Source: Lachnospiraceae bacterium
GTDB taxonomy: Bacteria; Bacillota; Clostridia; Lachnospirales; Lachnospiraceae
Direction of reading: 5' to 3'
Assembly: GCA_910574805.1 (NCBI GenBank)
Contig: CAJTCV010000012.1
Coordinates: 62,001-126,000, forward strand
DNA length: 64,000 nt
This document shows positions 9,075-17,281 of the stretch, piece by piece (the first letter of the stretch is position 1; the number at the start of each line of letters is the position of its first letter). The notes beneath the pieces were generated by a model. The model saw only the letters and a list, made by a program, of their open reading frames with translations, was not told the origin of the DNA and ran no database searches. Position numbers and translations under genes: made by a program.

Positions 9075-9809
9075 ATGAGCACTTATGTTATGTCGGATAT
9101 ACACGGCTGTTATGAGGAATATAGAAAAATGCTGGATAAGATCCGGTTTTCCAAAGAGGATATTCTGTACATACTGGGGGATATTCTGGACCGGGGGCCT
9201 CATCCCATAAAGATCATGCAGGATCTGATGAAGCGGTCCAATGTGGTCTGCCTGGCGGGCAATCATGAGGCTATGGCGCTGGAATGCCTGCCGTTTCTTC
9301 TGAGTGAGGCCGATTGTGAAAGGATCTACAGGCGAAATTCGCCTGTGATCGAGAGTCTGATCAACTGGCAGATGAACGGATCGCTTACGACAACGGATGA
9401 ATTTCACCGGCTGAATCCGGCAAAGAGATTGGAGGTGGTACAGTTCATTTCGGAATTTGAGCTCTTCCGGGAGCTTTCTGTCAACGGGAAAAAATATGTG
9501 CTGGTGCATGCGGGGCTGGGCGGCTTTCGTCCGGAGAAAGAGCTGTGGGAGTATCCGATGGATGCGCTTGTATGGGAGCGGACGGATTACGACGAGCCCT
9601 ATTATCCGGACAAATACGTCATTACCGGCCACACGCCCACAAAGCTGATCCCCTCCAATCCAAGGCCGGGCTATATCTATCAGGGGAACCGTCATATCGC
9701 CGTCGACTGCGGAGCCGGCTTTGGCGGGAGGCTCTCCTGCATCTGCCTGGAGACGATGGAAGAGTTTTATGTGGAGTGTAAAAAGAAGAAAAAATGGTTC
9801 TTTTTCTGA
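9075..9809 (+). CDS. calcineurin-type serine/threonine phosphatase, copy 1
   Basis: A 244-residue metallophosphoesterase with the whole motif set: SDIHGCY (residue 7), LGDILDRG (about 35), GNHE (about 60), VHAGLGGF (about 140) and ITGHTPT (about 180), then the DCGAGFGGRLSCICLE end typical of PrpE/Ap4A-hydrolase-like phosphatases. Two metals bound by the D/H/N residues hydrolyse phosphomonoesters or dinucleoside polyphosphates. AAAGGA precedes the ATG. A paralogue with about the same motifs lies at 13,972. Confidence 0.88.
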   Translation: MSTYVMSDIHGCYEEYRKMLDKIRFSKEDILYILGDILDRGPHPIKIMQDLMKRSNVVCLAGNHEAMALECLPFLLSEADCERIYRRNSPVIESLINWQMNGSLTTTDEFHRLNPAKRLEVVQFISEFELFRELSVNGKKYVLVHAGLGGFRPEKELWEYPMDALVWERTDYDEPYYPDKYVITGHTPTKLIPSNPRPGYIYQGNRHIAVDCGAGFGGRLSCICLETMEEFYVECKKKKKWFFF

Positions 9810-9857
9810 CGGATGGCCGGGACGGGTTTTGATTTTGCAAAGGAGAGAATGGGGAAG

Positions 9858-10871
9858 ATGAGGCATTTTTGCGGAGAGAAGGAAATTTATCTGGAATATT
9901 TAAAACAGAAAATGCAGGGAAAAGAGCCGGATATGGGATCGGACGAAATCTATATAGATCCGGACAATACCTACCAGAATTCTGATTGTGAATTTTATAA
10001 CAAATTGGTGGATGTTCTGATGAAACAGAGGAAGGCAGGGGACGCCTGGAGTTATTCTTTGCATGGATACACGGCCGGTAATGAACGGCCTGCAGGAATA
10101 TGGGTGGAGGATCCGGCATCTTCAGAACCGGTGTTGTATCTTCGCTCGGATCAGTTTGGATTCTCGGCTCCGAAAAAAGAAGGAAGCTGGGATGAGAGAT
10201 ATCCCTATGCGTCATTTTTAAATCTTGGCGGAGAAGAAAGCTTTGTGGCGGACTGCGTGTGGGATACGCGTACACTTGGGGGGAGTTTTCTCTGGCCGCT
10301 GATCGATGCGGCGCGCTGTGGGAAAAACGGGGAAAGCTGGAAGGTCTGGGACAGCAGATACAATATGCACCGCGGCGTTGGAAGCTATATGGAGGACAGC
10401 GTGGATCTGACTTTATATGAAATCAAATGCTTTTATGATCTGACAAAACAGCATCCGGACTGGAACGACGAGATCCTCTGTGAAAAGCTTACAGACGCAG
10501 GCGGTCTTCTTTTAAACTATGCAGATCATATGCGGATCTGTAAATGGCTGAGGCATTTTCAGGATTTTAAAGGGTATGTGGAATCCTTTTGCTTTCACCC
10601 GTTTGTGAATGAACGGTATGAGATCGTGGATATAACAGAGGCAAAACTGACCTGGGAAGACGGGGACGGATACGGGTTTGCTTTGGATGTTCCGGTATTA
10701 AACGGGGAATCTGTAAAGGATTACCGCGCTTCCAAAAGAATCAGGAACATAAAAGATGCAAAGAAGCTCCGGCAGGTGCTGACAAATGTAAGATCCATGA
10801 CGGTAAGAAGAACGAAACAGATGGAAAGCCTTGTGTATACAGACAGTAAGGCGGGGAGGGATGGAGAATAA
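9858..10871 (+). CDS. hypothetical protein with an altered C-terminus
   Basis: About 337 residues. Conserved-looking features are SFVADCVWDTRTLGGSFLWPLIDAARCGKNGESW and a run of aromatic residues; I do not assign a family with confidence. The start is either ATG 9858 or ATG 9849, both near AAAGGAG. The last dozen codons (from about 10,833) are not native: the DNA there matches the promoter and leader region of the AAA gene at 5.5 kb, so the original 3' end has been replaced by a rearrangement. Confidence 0.6.
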   Translation: MRHFCGEKEIYLEYLKQKMQGKEPDMGSDEIYIDPDNTYQNSDCEFYNKLVDVLMKQRKAGDAWSYSLHGYTAGNERPAGIWVEDPASSEPVLYLRSDQFGFSAPKKEGSWDERYPYASFLNLGGEESFVADCVWDTRTLGGSFLWPLIDAARCGKNGESWKVWDSRYNMHRGVGSYMEDSVDLTLYEIKCFYDLTKQHPDWNDEILCEKLTDAGGLLLNYADHMRICKWLRHFQDFKGYVESFCFHPFVNERYEIVDITEAKLTWEDGDGYGFALDVPVLNGESVKDYRASKRIRNIKDAKKLRQVLTNVRSMTVRRTKQMESLVYTDSKAGRDGE

Positions 10872-10932
10872 CGCGTTATTTTCATACAGAAGGAAGCCGG
10901 GCATGAAAGTGATCATGGAGGCGGTCGTCTGA
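10833..10932 (+). pseudogene. scar of a second AAA/PD-(D/E)XK gene (both ends only)
   Basis: The left part matches the upstream region and first codons of the gene at 5546 (shared words TGTATAC, GACAGTAA, GGGAGGGATGGAG, ACGCGTTA.TTT.ATACAGAAGGA). The right part matches its last codons (KPGM…KVI.EAVV-stop). About 1.5 kb between them is missing, and the start codon has become ATA. This is an internal deletion of a former paralogue, not an independent gene. Confidence 0.8.
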
Positions 10933-11211
10933 CCGCAGCGCCCATAGAGCTGCCGGCTTCTGAAAAAGGGTCGGCCCTGTACATCCGATGTGATGAGCAG
11001 GGCTGGCCTGTTTTATTTCCGTGAGCAACGAACCAGGCAGCTGCCGCGGGGCTTTGATTTCCGCCATATCAAAAAACAATGCGACATTACGTCTGTCACA
11101 CATGGAAAGGAAACTGTGGTATACTCGGCATATAAGAATTTTTGAACTTTGAAAATGGAAGAAACAGAGCATTTTGGCAGTTGTTGAAAAAACATGCGGA
11201 GGACAAAAGAC

Positions 11212-11778
11212 ATGGAAGAGAAAATGGAGCGGATCGACAGGCAGCTGCGGCTGTATGAGCTGGTGTGCAGTTATGCGGTCACAGGCTTCGAAACCATAGA
11301 GGAAGCGTTTCCGGGCATCGGCAGACGGATGATTCAGAGAGACCTGAAGGATCTGAAGGACGCGGGACTGGTCAGCGTGAACTATGTAAAAAAAGTCCAG
11401 GGTTATGTAAAAGAAAAACAGAGGCCGGAGTTCAACGAGGATACCAAACCCCGCAGGAAGGCGCATTTAAAAAGGCTGAACCGGATCGGAAGGCTGATGA
11501 GTGAGCTGTACAACGAAGACATTCCGCTGTGGGAGAAAAAGGACAATGAGGAAGAGGGGGATGTCCGGGACTATGTGACATCCAAAGATTCCTACAACGA
11601 ACTGTTTCCGGGCCTGTCGGAGCGGACGAGACAGAGGGATTTTGAAGTTCTTTGCAGGCTTGGGTATCAGGTCACCTATGATCACCAGGACCGCTGCTTC
11701 ATCCAGGAGGAATTTAATATGGGCTGGATGGAAGCGCCGGAGGTGATCGACGACGATTACCTGAACGGAACCTGGTAG
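11212..11778 (+). CDS. tandem winged-helix DNA-binding protein
   Basis: A 188-residue protein with two copies of the same helix-turn-helix motif: FPGIGRRMIQRDLKDLKDAG near residue 35 and FPGLSERTRQRDFEVLCRLG near residue 130. The xRxxQRD.xxL pattern is that of DeoR/WYL-associated winged helices, but no WYL ligand domain follows. The start at 11,212 has GGAGG eight bases upstream. It probably binds two half-sites as one chain; its targets are unknown, but the ADP-ribosylglycohydrolase gene immediately downstream is a candidate. Confidence 0.7.
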   Translation: MEEKMERIDRQLRLYELVCSYAVTGFETIEEAFPGIGRRMIQRDLKDLKDAGLVSVNYVKKVQGYVKEKQRPEFNEDTKPRRKAHLKRLNRIGRLMSELYNEDIPLWEKKDNEEEGDVRDYVTSKDSYNELFPGLSERTRQRDFEVLCRLGYQVTYDHQDRCFIQEEFNMGWMEAPEVIDDDYLNGTW

Positions 11779-11915
11779 GGAAGCAGCGGAACAGTCAACC
11801 CGGCAACGGACCGGAAAAGCCCCGGGAGGATTTGCGGACGCGCAGGCGGCTGAAAATGTTCCCGGACGGTGGGGCTTTGCAGGGGAGTTGCGGCACTTTC
11901 ATAAGAGGTGAAAAG

Positions 11916-12887
11916 ATGGATAAAAACTTAACAAAGCAGGACAGAATCGCAGGGGGCTTTTACGGCCTCCTGATCGGGGACGCTCTGGGCGTGCCCTATG
12001 AGTTTTACGAGGCGGAAAAACTGCCTCCTTATGAGGAGATCGAGATGATTCCGCCGGCAGGTTTTCGAAAAACCTATCAGGAGGTGGATGCGGGGACCTG
12101 GTCGGACGACGGCGCGCAGGCGCTCTGCCTGCTGGAAAGCCTCCTGAATCAGAAAGGTTTTTCGCTGGAAGATTTTTCAGACGCGCTGCTCTCCTGGTAT
12201 GAGGATGGCGCGTGGGCCGTGGGCGGGGAGGTATTTGATGTGGGGATCCAGACGGCTTACGCGCTGCGCGGATATAAGAACGAGTTGCTTCCGGAGGAGT
12301 GCGGGATGCTGAATCCCGACGGCAAGGGGAACGGCGCGCTGATGCGGGTGCTGCCGCTGGTGCTGTGGCACAGCGTACATGGAAGCACGGATAAGGAGCA
12401 GCGGACAAAAGAACTGGTGGAGGACGCCCATCGGCAGTGTCTGATTACCCATGGGCATGTGTGCAATCAGGTATGCTGTGCGCTGTATTGTCTTGCGGCG
12501 CAGGAGCTGATGGAAGGGGTGGAGGCCGCAGATGCCGTGGAAGCCGCGATTGCCGCGCTTCGAACAATCTATCAGGATCTGCCGGAATATGAGCAGGAAC
12601 TGGAGTGGGCCATCCGGCCGGACCAGCCCTGGGAAGGGACCGGGACCGGTTACGTGGTGGACTGCCTTCGCAGCGCCTTTATGATTCTCCTGCAGGCGTC
12701 CGGCTATGAAGACGGAGTGAAACGGGCGGTCCTGCTGGGAAACGATACGGATACTACCGCCTGCGTGGCGGGCGGGCTTCTGGGAATCCGGTACGGCGTA
12801 CAGGGAATTCCGGACCGGTGGATGTCCATGCTGCGGGAGCGGGAGAAGGCGGAGGCGCTGCTGAAGCGCTGTCTGGAAGAAACATAA
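11916..12887 (+). CDS. ADP-ribosylglycohydrolase family protein
   Basis: A 323-residue DraG-type enzyme. Signatures are GLLIGDALGVPYEF near the N-terminus, the metal-binding WSDDGAQALCLLESL, NPDGKGNGALMRVLPL, and the C-terminal GNDTDTTACVAGGLLGIRYG whose Asp residues hold the two Mg ions. These enzymes remove ADP-ribose from proteins, nucleic acids or small molecules. GAGGTG precedes the ATG. Together with the nearby phosphatases it suggests modification reversal in this island; a substrate cannot be named. Confidence 0.9.
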   Translation: MDKNLTKQDRIAGGFYGLLIGDALGVPYEFYEAEKLPPYEEIEMIPPAGFRKTYQEVDAGTWSDDGAQALCLLESLLNQKGFSLEDFSDALLSWYEDGAWAVGGEVFDVGIQTAYALRGYKNELLPEECGMLNPDGKGNGALMRVLPLVLWHSVHGSTDKEQRTKELVEDAHRQCLITHGHVCNQVCCALYCLAAQELMEGVEAADAVEAAIAALRTIYQDLPEYEQELEWAIRPDQPWEGTGTGYVVDCLRSAFMILLQASGYEDGVKRAVLLGNDTDTTACVAGGLLGIRYGVQGIPDRWMSMLREREKAEALLKRCLEET

Positions 12888-12906
12888 GAAACCGCCCGGA
12901 AAACAA

Positions 12907-13041
12907 CAGAGTTTGAAACGCCGGGTGTACGCATGGGCAGAAACGAAATCGGCAGAGTTTGAGATGCCGGGTGTACGAATGGACAGAAACGAAATCGGCA
13001 GAGTTTGAGATGCCGGGTGTACGAATGGACAGGAACGAAGC
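12907..13041. repeat. 46-bp tandem repeat, three copies
   Basis: Units begin at 12,911, 12,957 and 13,003, each starting GTTTGA, with GCCGGGTGTACG in the middle and GAACGAA near the end. Copies two and three are almost identical; the first has a few substitutions. The unit is not a multiple of three and lies between two genes, so it is non-coding. The last copy runs into the leader of the next gene. Confidence 0.85.
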
Positions 13042-13059
13042 AGAGAAGGAGAGAAACGG

Positions 13060-13975
13060 ATGTTGGATGGATATGCATGGATCAGGTCAGAAGAAATACG
13101 GGAATATCTGAGGAAAAATTATAAACTGTCGTTTAAAGAACAGATGCAGCTGGTTCGCACGGCGCACCGTCCCATGGAAGAGAGGCTTCAGGCCCTTCGA
13201 ATGTTGCAGAAGGAAGCCGTCACTCCCAGGGAAAAAGGGTTCGCCGCTCAGGTGATCCGGCTCTATGAATTTATGCTGCGGGAGATTCGGGAATCCCGTC
13301 CGGGACAGTTCTATATCCGGAAGCTGCCCTGTCCTTCGGTGGGCAGGTGCGGCAGGGAGCCCGGCCGGATCCTCATCTATGCGTCTTACGAAGAAATGCT
13401 GGCGGACCTTCCGGACGGGGACGTGTGGGAGTGCGGCAAAGAAGTGGAAAAGTGGGAGGTCGGAGAAAACGGAGTCCGGGAGCTCATTTCATTTGATCTG
13501 TATCCAATGGATCAGAGTGCATGCATTGCCAATACGTATCTGGATGATGACCGGTATGAGGAAGCCGGCGTCAGCAGGACCGTCATCGAGCAGGAGAACC
13601 GTTTTTATGGTGCCAGTACAGATTATGATTATGATTACCGATATCCCTATCCGCTTCCTTTTTCCACCGGCGATCTGGTTCGGCTGGACGCGCCGATCTA
13701 TGAGCAGGGTTATGGACTGGCTGTACCGTGCAAAGCCGGAAGAGCTGCCGGAAGACCGGAAGATTCTGGGAGAGCTGGCCGCGTATTTTACCGATCTGCG
13801 CCGCCAGGGGCCGGAAGCCATTGAGGAACCGTTCTTCCGGATCTTCGGACGCCACGGAAAAAAAAGCCGGGATATCCGACCGTTTCATGTGACGCCTGTG
13901 ACGTTTCCGGAACTGATCAAAGCGCTGGAAGAGGATATGGAGCAGCATTTCCCAAAACAGGGAGGGATGCTATGA
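13060..13975 (+). pseudogene. frameshifted gene, paralogue of the 18.3-kb gene
   Basis: The reading frame from ATG 13,060 (GGAG upstream) shares its N-terminal pattern with the protein at 18,336: AWIRSEEI…QMQLVRTAHRPMEERLQALRMLQKEA against RWIYSPDL…RMDCILSAPHRTLEEKLDGLRKLRREA. Similarity continues to about base 13,730. After that the plausible protein continues in the next frame (DWLYRAKPEELPEDRKILGELAAYF…EDMEQHF, stop at 13,975). Compared with the paralogue, a stretch after the GYGLAV/KGIVVN region also seems missing, so a deletion with frameshift is more likely than a single base change. The end overlaps the next gene by ATGA. Function unknown. Confidence 0.65.
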
Positions 13976-14658
13976 TTTATGCCGTGTCGGATATTCATGG
14001 CTGCTATGAAAAATACGTACAGCTGTTGGAAATCATACGTTTCAGTGAGGAGGATACGCTGTACGTGCTGGGAGATGTGGTGGACAGGGGGTCCGGCGGA
14101 ATCCGGGTTCTGCAGCATATGAAGGAGCATGGCAATATCCTGCCGCTTCGGGGGAACCACGAGGTTCTGGCGGCTTCCCTGCTGCGCAGGCTCTCTGCCC
14201 CGGCGGGTCTGCACAGCAGGAAGCTTGTGGAACTCTGTCAGCTGTGGTTTCAGGATGGCGGGCGGGAGACTTATGAGGCGTTTGCCGCTCTGAGTCAGGA
14301 AGAGCGGACCCGGATTCTGGAGTATCTGGACACGTTTTTCATCTATGAGGAGATTACCGTGAATGGCAGAAATTTTTTCCTGTCCCATACGGCGCCGGAA
14401 AAGGAGAAGATGCAGAACTTTGATTCCTGCCGTTGGGAGGATTTTGTAACGGGGAAACCGGACTATGAAGCAGTATATTTTGAAGACCGCTACCTTGTCA
14501 CCGGGCATTCTCCCACGGGGCTTATCGAAGAAAGTTCCGTGGGAAGGATCTGGAAGAAGAACCGCCATATTGCCATCGACTGCGGCGCGGTGTTCGGAAA
14601 TCCGCTGGGATGTATCTGTCTGGATACGCTGGAAGAGTTTTACGCGGAGGGAGGATGA
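13972..14658 (+). CDS. calcineurin-type serine/threonine phosphatase, copy 2
   Basis: 228 residues with the same motif set as the copy at 9,075: SDIHGCYEKY, LGDVVDRG, GNHEVLAASLL, SHTAPEKE, VTGHSPTG and DCGAVFGNPLGCICLDTLEEFYAEGG. The third metal motif is SHTAP instead of the usual HAG. It is translationally coupled (ATGA) to the broken gene in front. Two such phosphatases 4 kb apart, each behind an unknown gene, suggest an old segmental duplication. Confidence 0.87.
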   Translation: MIYAVSDIHGCYEKYVQLLEIIRFSEEDTLYVLGDVVDRGSGGIRVLQHMKEHGNILPLRGNHEVLAASLLRRLSAPAGLHSRKLVELCQLWFQDGGRETYEAFAALSQEERTRILEYLDTFFIYEEITVNGRNFFLSHTAPEKEKMQNFDSCRWEDFVTGKPDYEAVYFEDRYLVTGHSPTGLIEESSVGRIWKKNRHIAIDCGAVFGNPLGCICLDTLEEFYAEGG

Positions 14659-14876
14659 CCGTTATGGGTTTGACAAGGGCGCACGGGACAGGCTCGAACC
14701 CGGTGCCGATGATTCCGCTGCTGACTTTGAGGCCTGTTGGATGTCCTGTTTTTAACCCGTCAAACCAATGTCGCTGAATAAGAATCGGCTATGCTATACT
14801 GTGTTCATCAAAGACGTACCTTGACAATTTCATATGGAACTTTTGGTGAAAAGCGGAATGCTTGAGGAGACAGTGG

Positions 14877-15338
14877 ATGAATTATTTGTTTGTGGCAGTG
14901 CAGAAAGAAGCGGAAAGAAGTGAGGAATTCGGCAGCAGAGAGGAGGCCCGGGAGTATTTTGAGAAACGCTTTGGAGAGGAGGCGACGGAGAAAAAGGAGC
15001 AGGGTTCGGGCTGTCACCTGGAAGAGAGAGCTGACCTTCGGTGTCAGCCTGTCTTTGGGGAGACTTCCCTGATTCTTCGCCTTGTGGGAATTTTTCGTAT
15101 TGGCAGCAGATACCGGGTAATCGAAGAACGGTATTACTGTTCCGGGTGGAAAGGTTTCGGAGAAGACGGGATTCTGGAAGTCAGAAAAAGGATACCGAAG
15201 ACGGTGACGGCGAACAGCATAGCTCTGGAAGGGTGCAGGGAAAGTCCGGAGGCTCTGACGCGTTTTCAAAAGACTGTCAAAAAGATAACAGCAGAGACCG
15301 TAAAGAACTTTCGGGCGACGGCTTCTATGAGCGTTTGA
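14877..15338 (+). CDS. hypothetical protein, possibly the N-terminal part of a split gene
   Basis: 153 residues from ATG 14,877 (GAGGAG upstream), with a beta-rich centre (ETSLILRLVGIFRIGSRYRVIEERYYC) and a basic helical end. The stop falls where the next reading frame already reads as protein, so this and the following gene may be one gene split by a frameshift. No family recognised. The 218 bp upstream hold a TATACT box at about 14,797 but no clear gene. Confidence 0.5.
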   Translation: MNYLFVAVQKEAERSEEFGSREEAREYFEKRFGEEATEKKEQGSGCHLEERADLRCQPVFGETSLILRLVGIFRIGSRYRVIEERYYCSGWKGFGEDGILEVRKRIPKTVTANSIALEGCRESPEALTRFQKTVKKITAETVKNFRATASMSV

Positions 15339-16273
15339 TTTCGGATGAAGAGGAGAAAGACTGGGAGAAATATGACAGAAGCGCCCGCCCAAAAGCGTAC
15401 CGGAAGCTGGAGAGAGAGCTGAAAGAACGGAAATGGCGGATCGGGGGACAGGAAATCCCCCTGAGAAATTTTCTGAGAATGGGACTGATGCTGCTGACCG
15501 AAAAGGCAGGAAGCGACGGAATAGGGGATGAGATCCGGCTTATGGAAAGTCAGATGGAGGTCAATCGTTTTCAGGATTTCCGGGAGTTTCTGGAGGCCGT
15601 TTATCTGCTTGGATTTACAGAGTCTATGGAAATGCAGGATATGGACGACCGCTCTTCTTTGGAGGGAGAACACCGGGACGCGGAGCGTTTTCTGAAAGCG
15701 CTTAGATTCTATATCCCTGAGGAGGGACAGGCGGATTACGGTCTTTTTTGCAGGGAGCTTTTGGAGGAGCAGGCGCGGGAGCGAAGGAAGGCGATGGAAC
15801 GGATCATGGAGGAGCGGGAGGAGAAGCTTACCCAGGCAGTGGAGGAGATCTCCCTTTTCCGGTTTTTCCGGGAAGCTATGGAGGGCATGTCAGAGGAAAA
15901 ATTTCAAAAGCTCGTGACGCCGGGCTGCGAGGAGGACGAGATCTGCGGCTGGGAAAAACTGCCCGGGGAAGAGCAGGAATCCATCCGCCGGGAATGGAAA
16001 GCAAACAGAATCCGGAATCTGGCCGACGCCTTTGTCTACGGAGGAAGCGATGCCAGACAGCGTCTGCTTGGGCAGCTCTCCGGGCAGGAGCAGATGCTTG
16101 TCATGGAACAGTGGATGGCGGCGTATGATCCGCGGAATGAGGAGATGCTGGAGAACAGACTGGGAAGGATGGTCTGGGCGGCAGGGCTGGACGTATATTC
16201 GGAGGAAGAGGACCGTGTCATAAAGGAAGCGATGGAAAAGCTGTTGGGAAGACCGTTTCGGTATGATGGATAA
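15335..16273 (+). CDS. protein with FliG C-terminal-like module, copy 1
   Basis: About 312 residues if read from TTG 15,335; no good ribosome site is visible, so the true N-terminus is uncertain. The first two thirds are charged and helical, with a likely coiled coil (RERRKAMERIMEEREEKLTQAVEE). The C-terminal 80 residues (NLADAFVYGGSDARQRLLGQLSGQEQMLVMEQW…RLGRMVWAAGL) follow the armadillo-like pattern of the FliG C-terminal domain, where LALALKGAS.ELREK.F.NMS precedes a final helix. There are no flagellar genes here. The resemblance was found by eye. Confidence 0.55.
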   Translation: MISDEEEKDWEKYDRSARPKAYRKLERELKERKWRIGGQEIPLRNFLRMGLMLLTEKAGSDGIGDEIRLMESQMEVNRFQDFREFLEAVYLLGFTESMEMQDMDDRSSLEGEHRDAERFLKALRFYIPEEGQADYGLFCRELLEEQARERRKAMERIMEEREEKLTQAVEEISLFRFFREAMEGMSEEKFQKLVTPGCEEDEICGWEKLPGEEQESIRREWKANRIRNLADAFVYGGSDARQRLLGQLSGQEQMLVMEQWMAAYDPRNEEMLENRLGRMVWAAGLDVYSEEEDRVIKEAMEKLLGRPFRYDG

Positions 16274-16388
16274 CAGCATCTGTCCGAAAGCAGCCCCGGA
16301 AGGATTTTACGGAACGAAGAGAGGGAAAATACTTCCAGACGCTGGGGCGGAGTGAGGACGGATGCGGAACTTTAATAGGAGGGCACAT

Positions 16389-17192
16389 ATGGAACAAATA
16401 CAGGAAATCATAAGGGAGAGGGCCATGCAATACGCGGAGGAAGCATTTGCGGAGCATGGAGAGGAGGTTTCTGAGGCGTTTCACTATATCATGACATGCA
16501 GATTTGCGGCCAGACAGTCCGGGCTTTTGGCGTTGGAAGAAATCGCGGAGGACTGGAAGGAAGAGGCGGAAATTCCGCTGAAAAGTCTGCTGATCGGCAT
16601 AGTATTGGAAATCGTGGACGCCCCGGACATCGATTCCTGGGAGGAGAAGGCCTGTCGGCAGATTATGGAGAACGGATATTCCGGATACGAATGGTATATT
16701 GCAAATCTCTATGTGACGGGATGCGAAAATATGTATATGGGCGTTAACAATACACAGTATTACCTTCTCTGCCGGACGATGGTGCCCGAGCGCTGGCAGG
16801 AAGACTTCGACGACTACTGGGAAAGCTGGACGAAAGAGGCGCAGGAAAGGAAGGACGCCCAGATCGAAGACTGGGCGCGGTATGTTTTCCAAAAGGAGGC
16901 TGCGATCCGTGCCGCCTTTCACAGAAGATTCGGGGAGATGGAGCCGGAGGGCCTCCGGAGCATCTTAAAGGAGCTTCCGGATGCAATTCTGGCAACCGCG
17001 CTGGCAGGAGCCGGTGAGTCTCTGCGGAATCGCTTTCTGGAGCAGATGTCCGCGGAACAGAAGAAGGAGATCATGGAAGAGTGGTATCGAAACAGGAATG
17101 ATGAGTACAGCCTGCGCGGTATAGAAAAAGCCATGGAACAGATGACCATGGCGGCGGGGCTGATGGGAGCGGTCGGGAAGCAGGATTTTTAA
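16389..17192 (+). CDS. protein with FliG C-terminal-like module, copy 2
   Basis: 267 residues from ATG 16,389 (GGAGG six bases upstream). The N-terminal part is helical (DUF-like, unrecognised). The C-terminal 75 residues (LRSILKELPDAILATALAGAGESLRNRFLEQMSAEQKKEIMEEW…IEKAMEQMTMAAGL) match the FliG C-terminal layout even better than the previous gene. FliG's domain forms the torque-generating ring by stacking; here it may be used for self-assembly or as a protein-binding scaffold. That is inference. Confidence 0.6.
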   Translation: MEQIQEIIRERAMQYAEEAFAEHGEEVSEAFHYIMTCRFAARQSGLLALEEIAEDWKEEAEIPLKSLLIGIVLEIVDAPDIDSWEEKACRQIMENGYSGYEWYIANLYVTGCENMYMGVNNTQYYLLCRTMVPERWQEDFDDYWESWTKEAQERKDAQIEDWARYVFQKEAAIRAAFHRRFGEMEPEGLRSILKELPDAILATALAGAGESLRNRFLEQMSAEQKKEIMEEWYRNRNDEYSLRGIEKAMEQMTMAAGLMGAVGKQDF

Positions 17193-17281
17193 AGGTGGTG
17201 ATTCCTGTATATGCTGACAGGACAGTAAACGGAACCGGTTACACAAGCACGATATATTATGATATCAGGAGGAGGACACGG

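Noticed and set aside
12907-13041. CRISPR array
   Set aside because: The units are directly adjacent without spacers, so it is a simple tandem repeat.
14664-14777. Short ORF after the second phosphatase
   Set aside because: No ribosome site of quality, no conserved pattern, overlapping alternative frames equally open.
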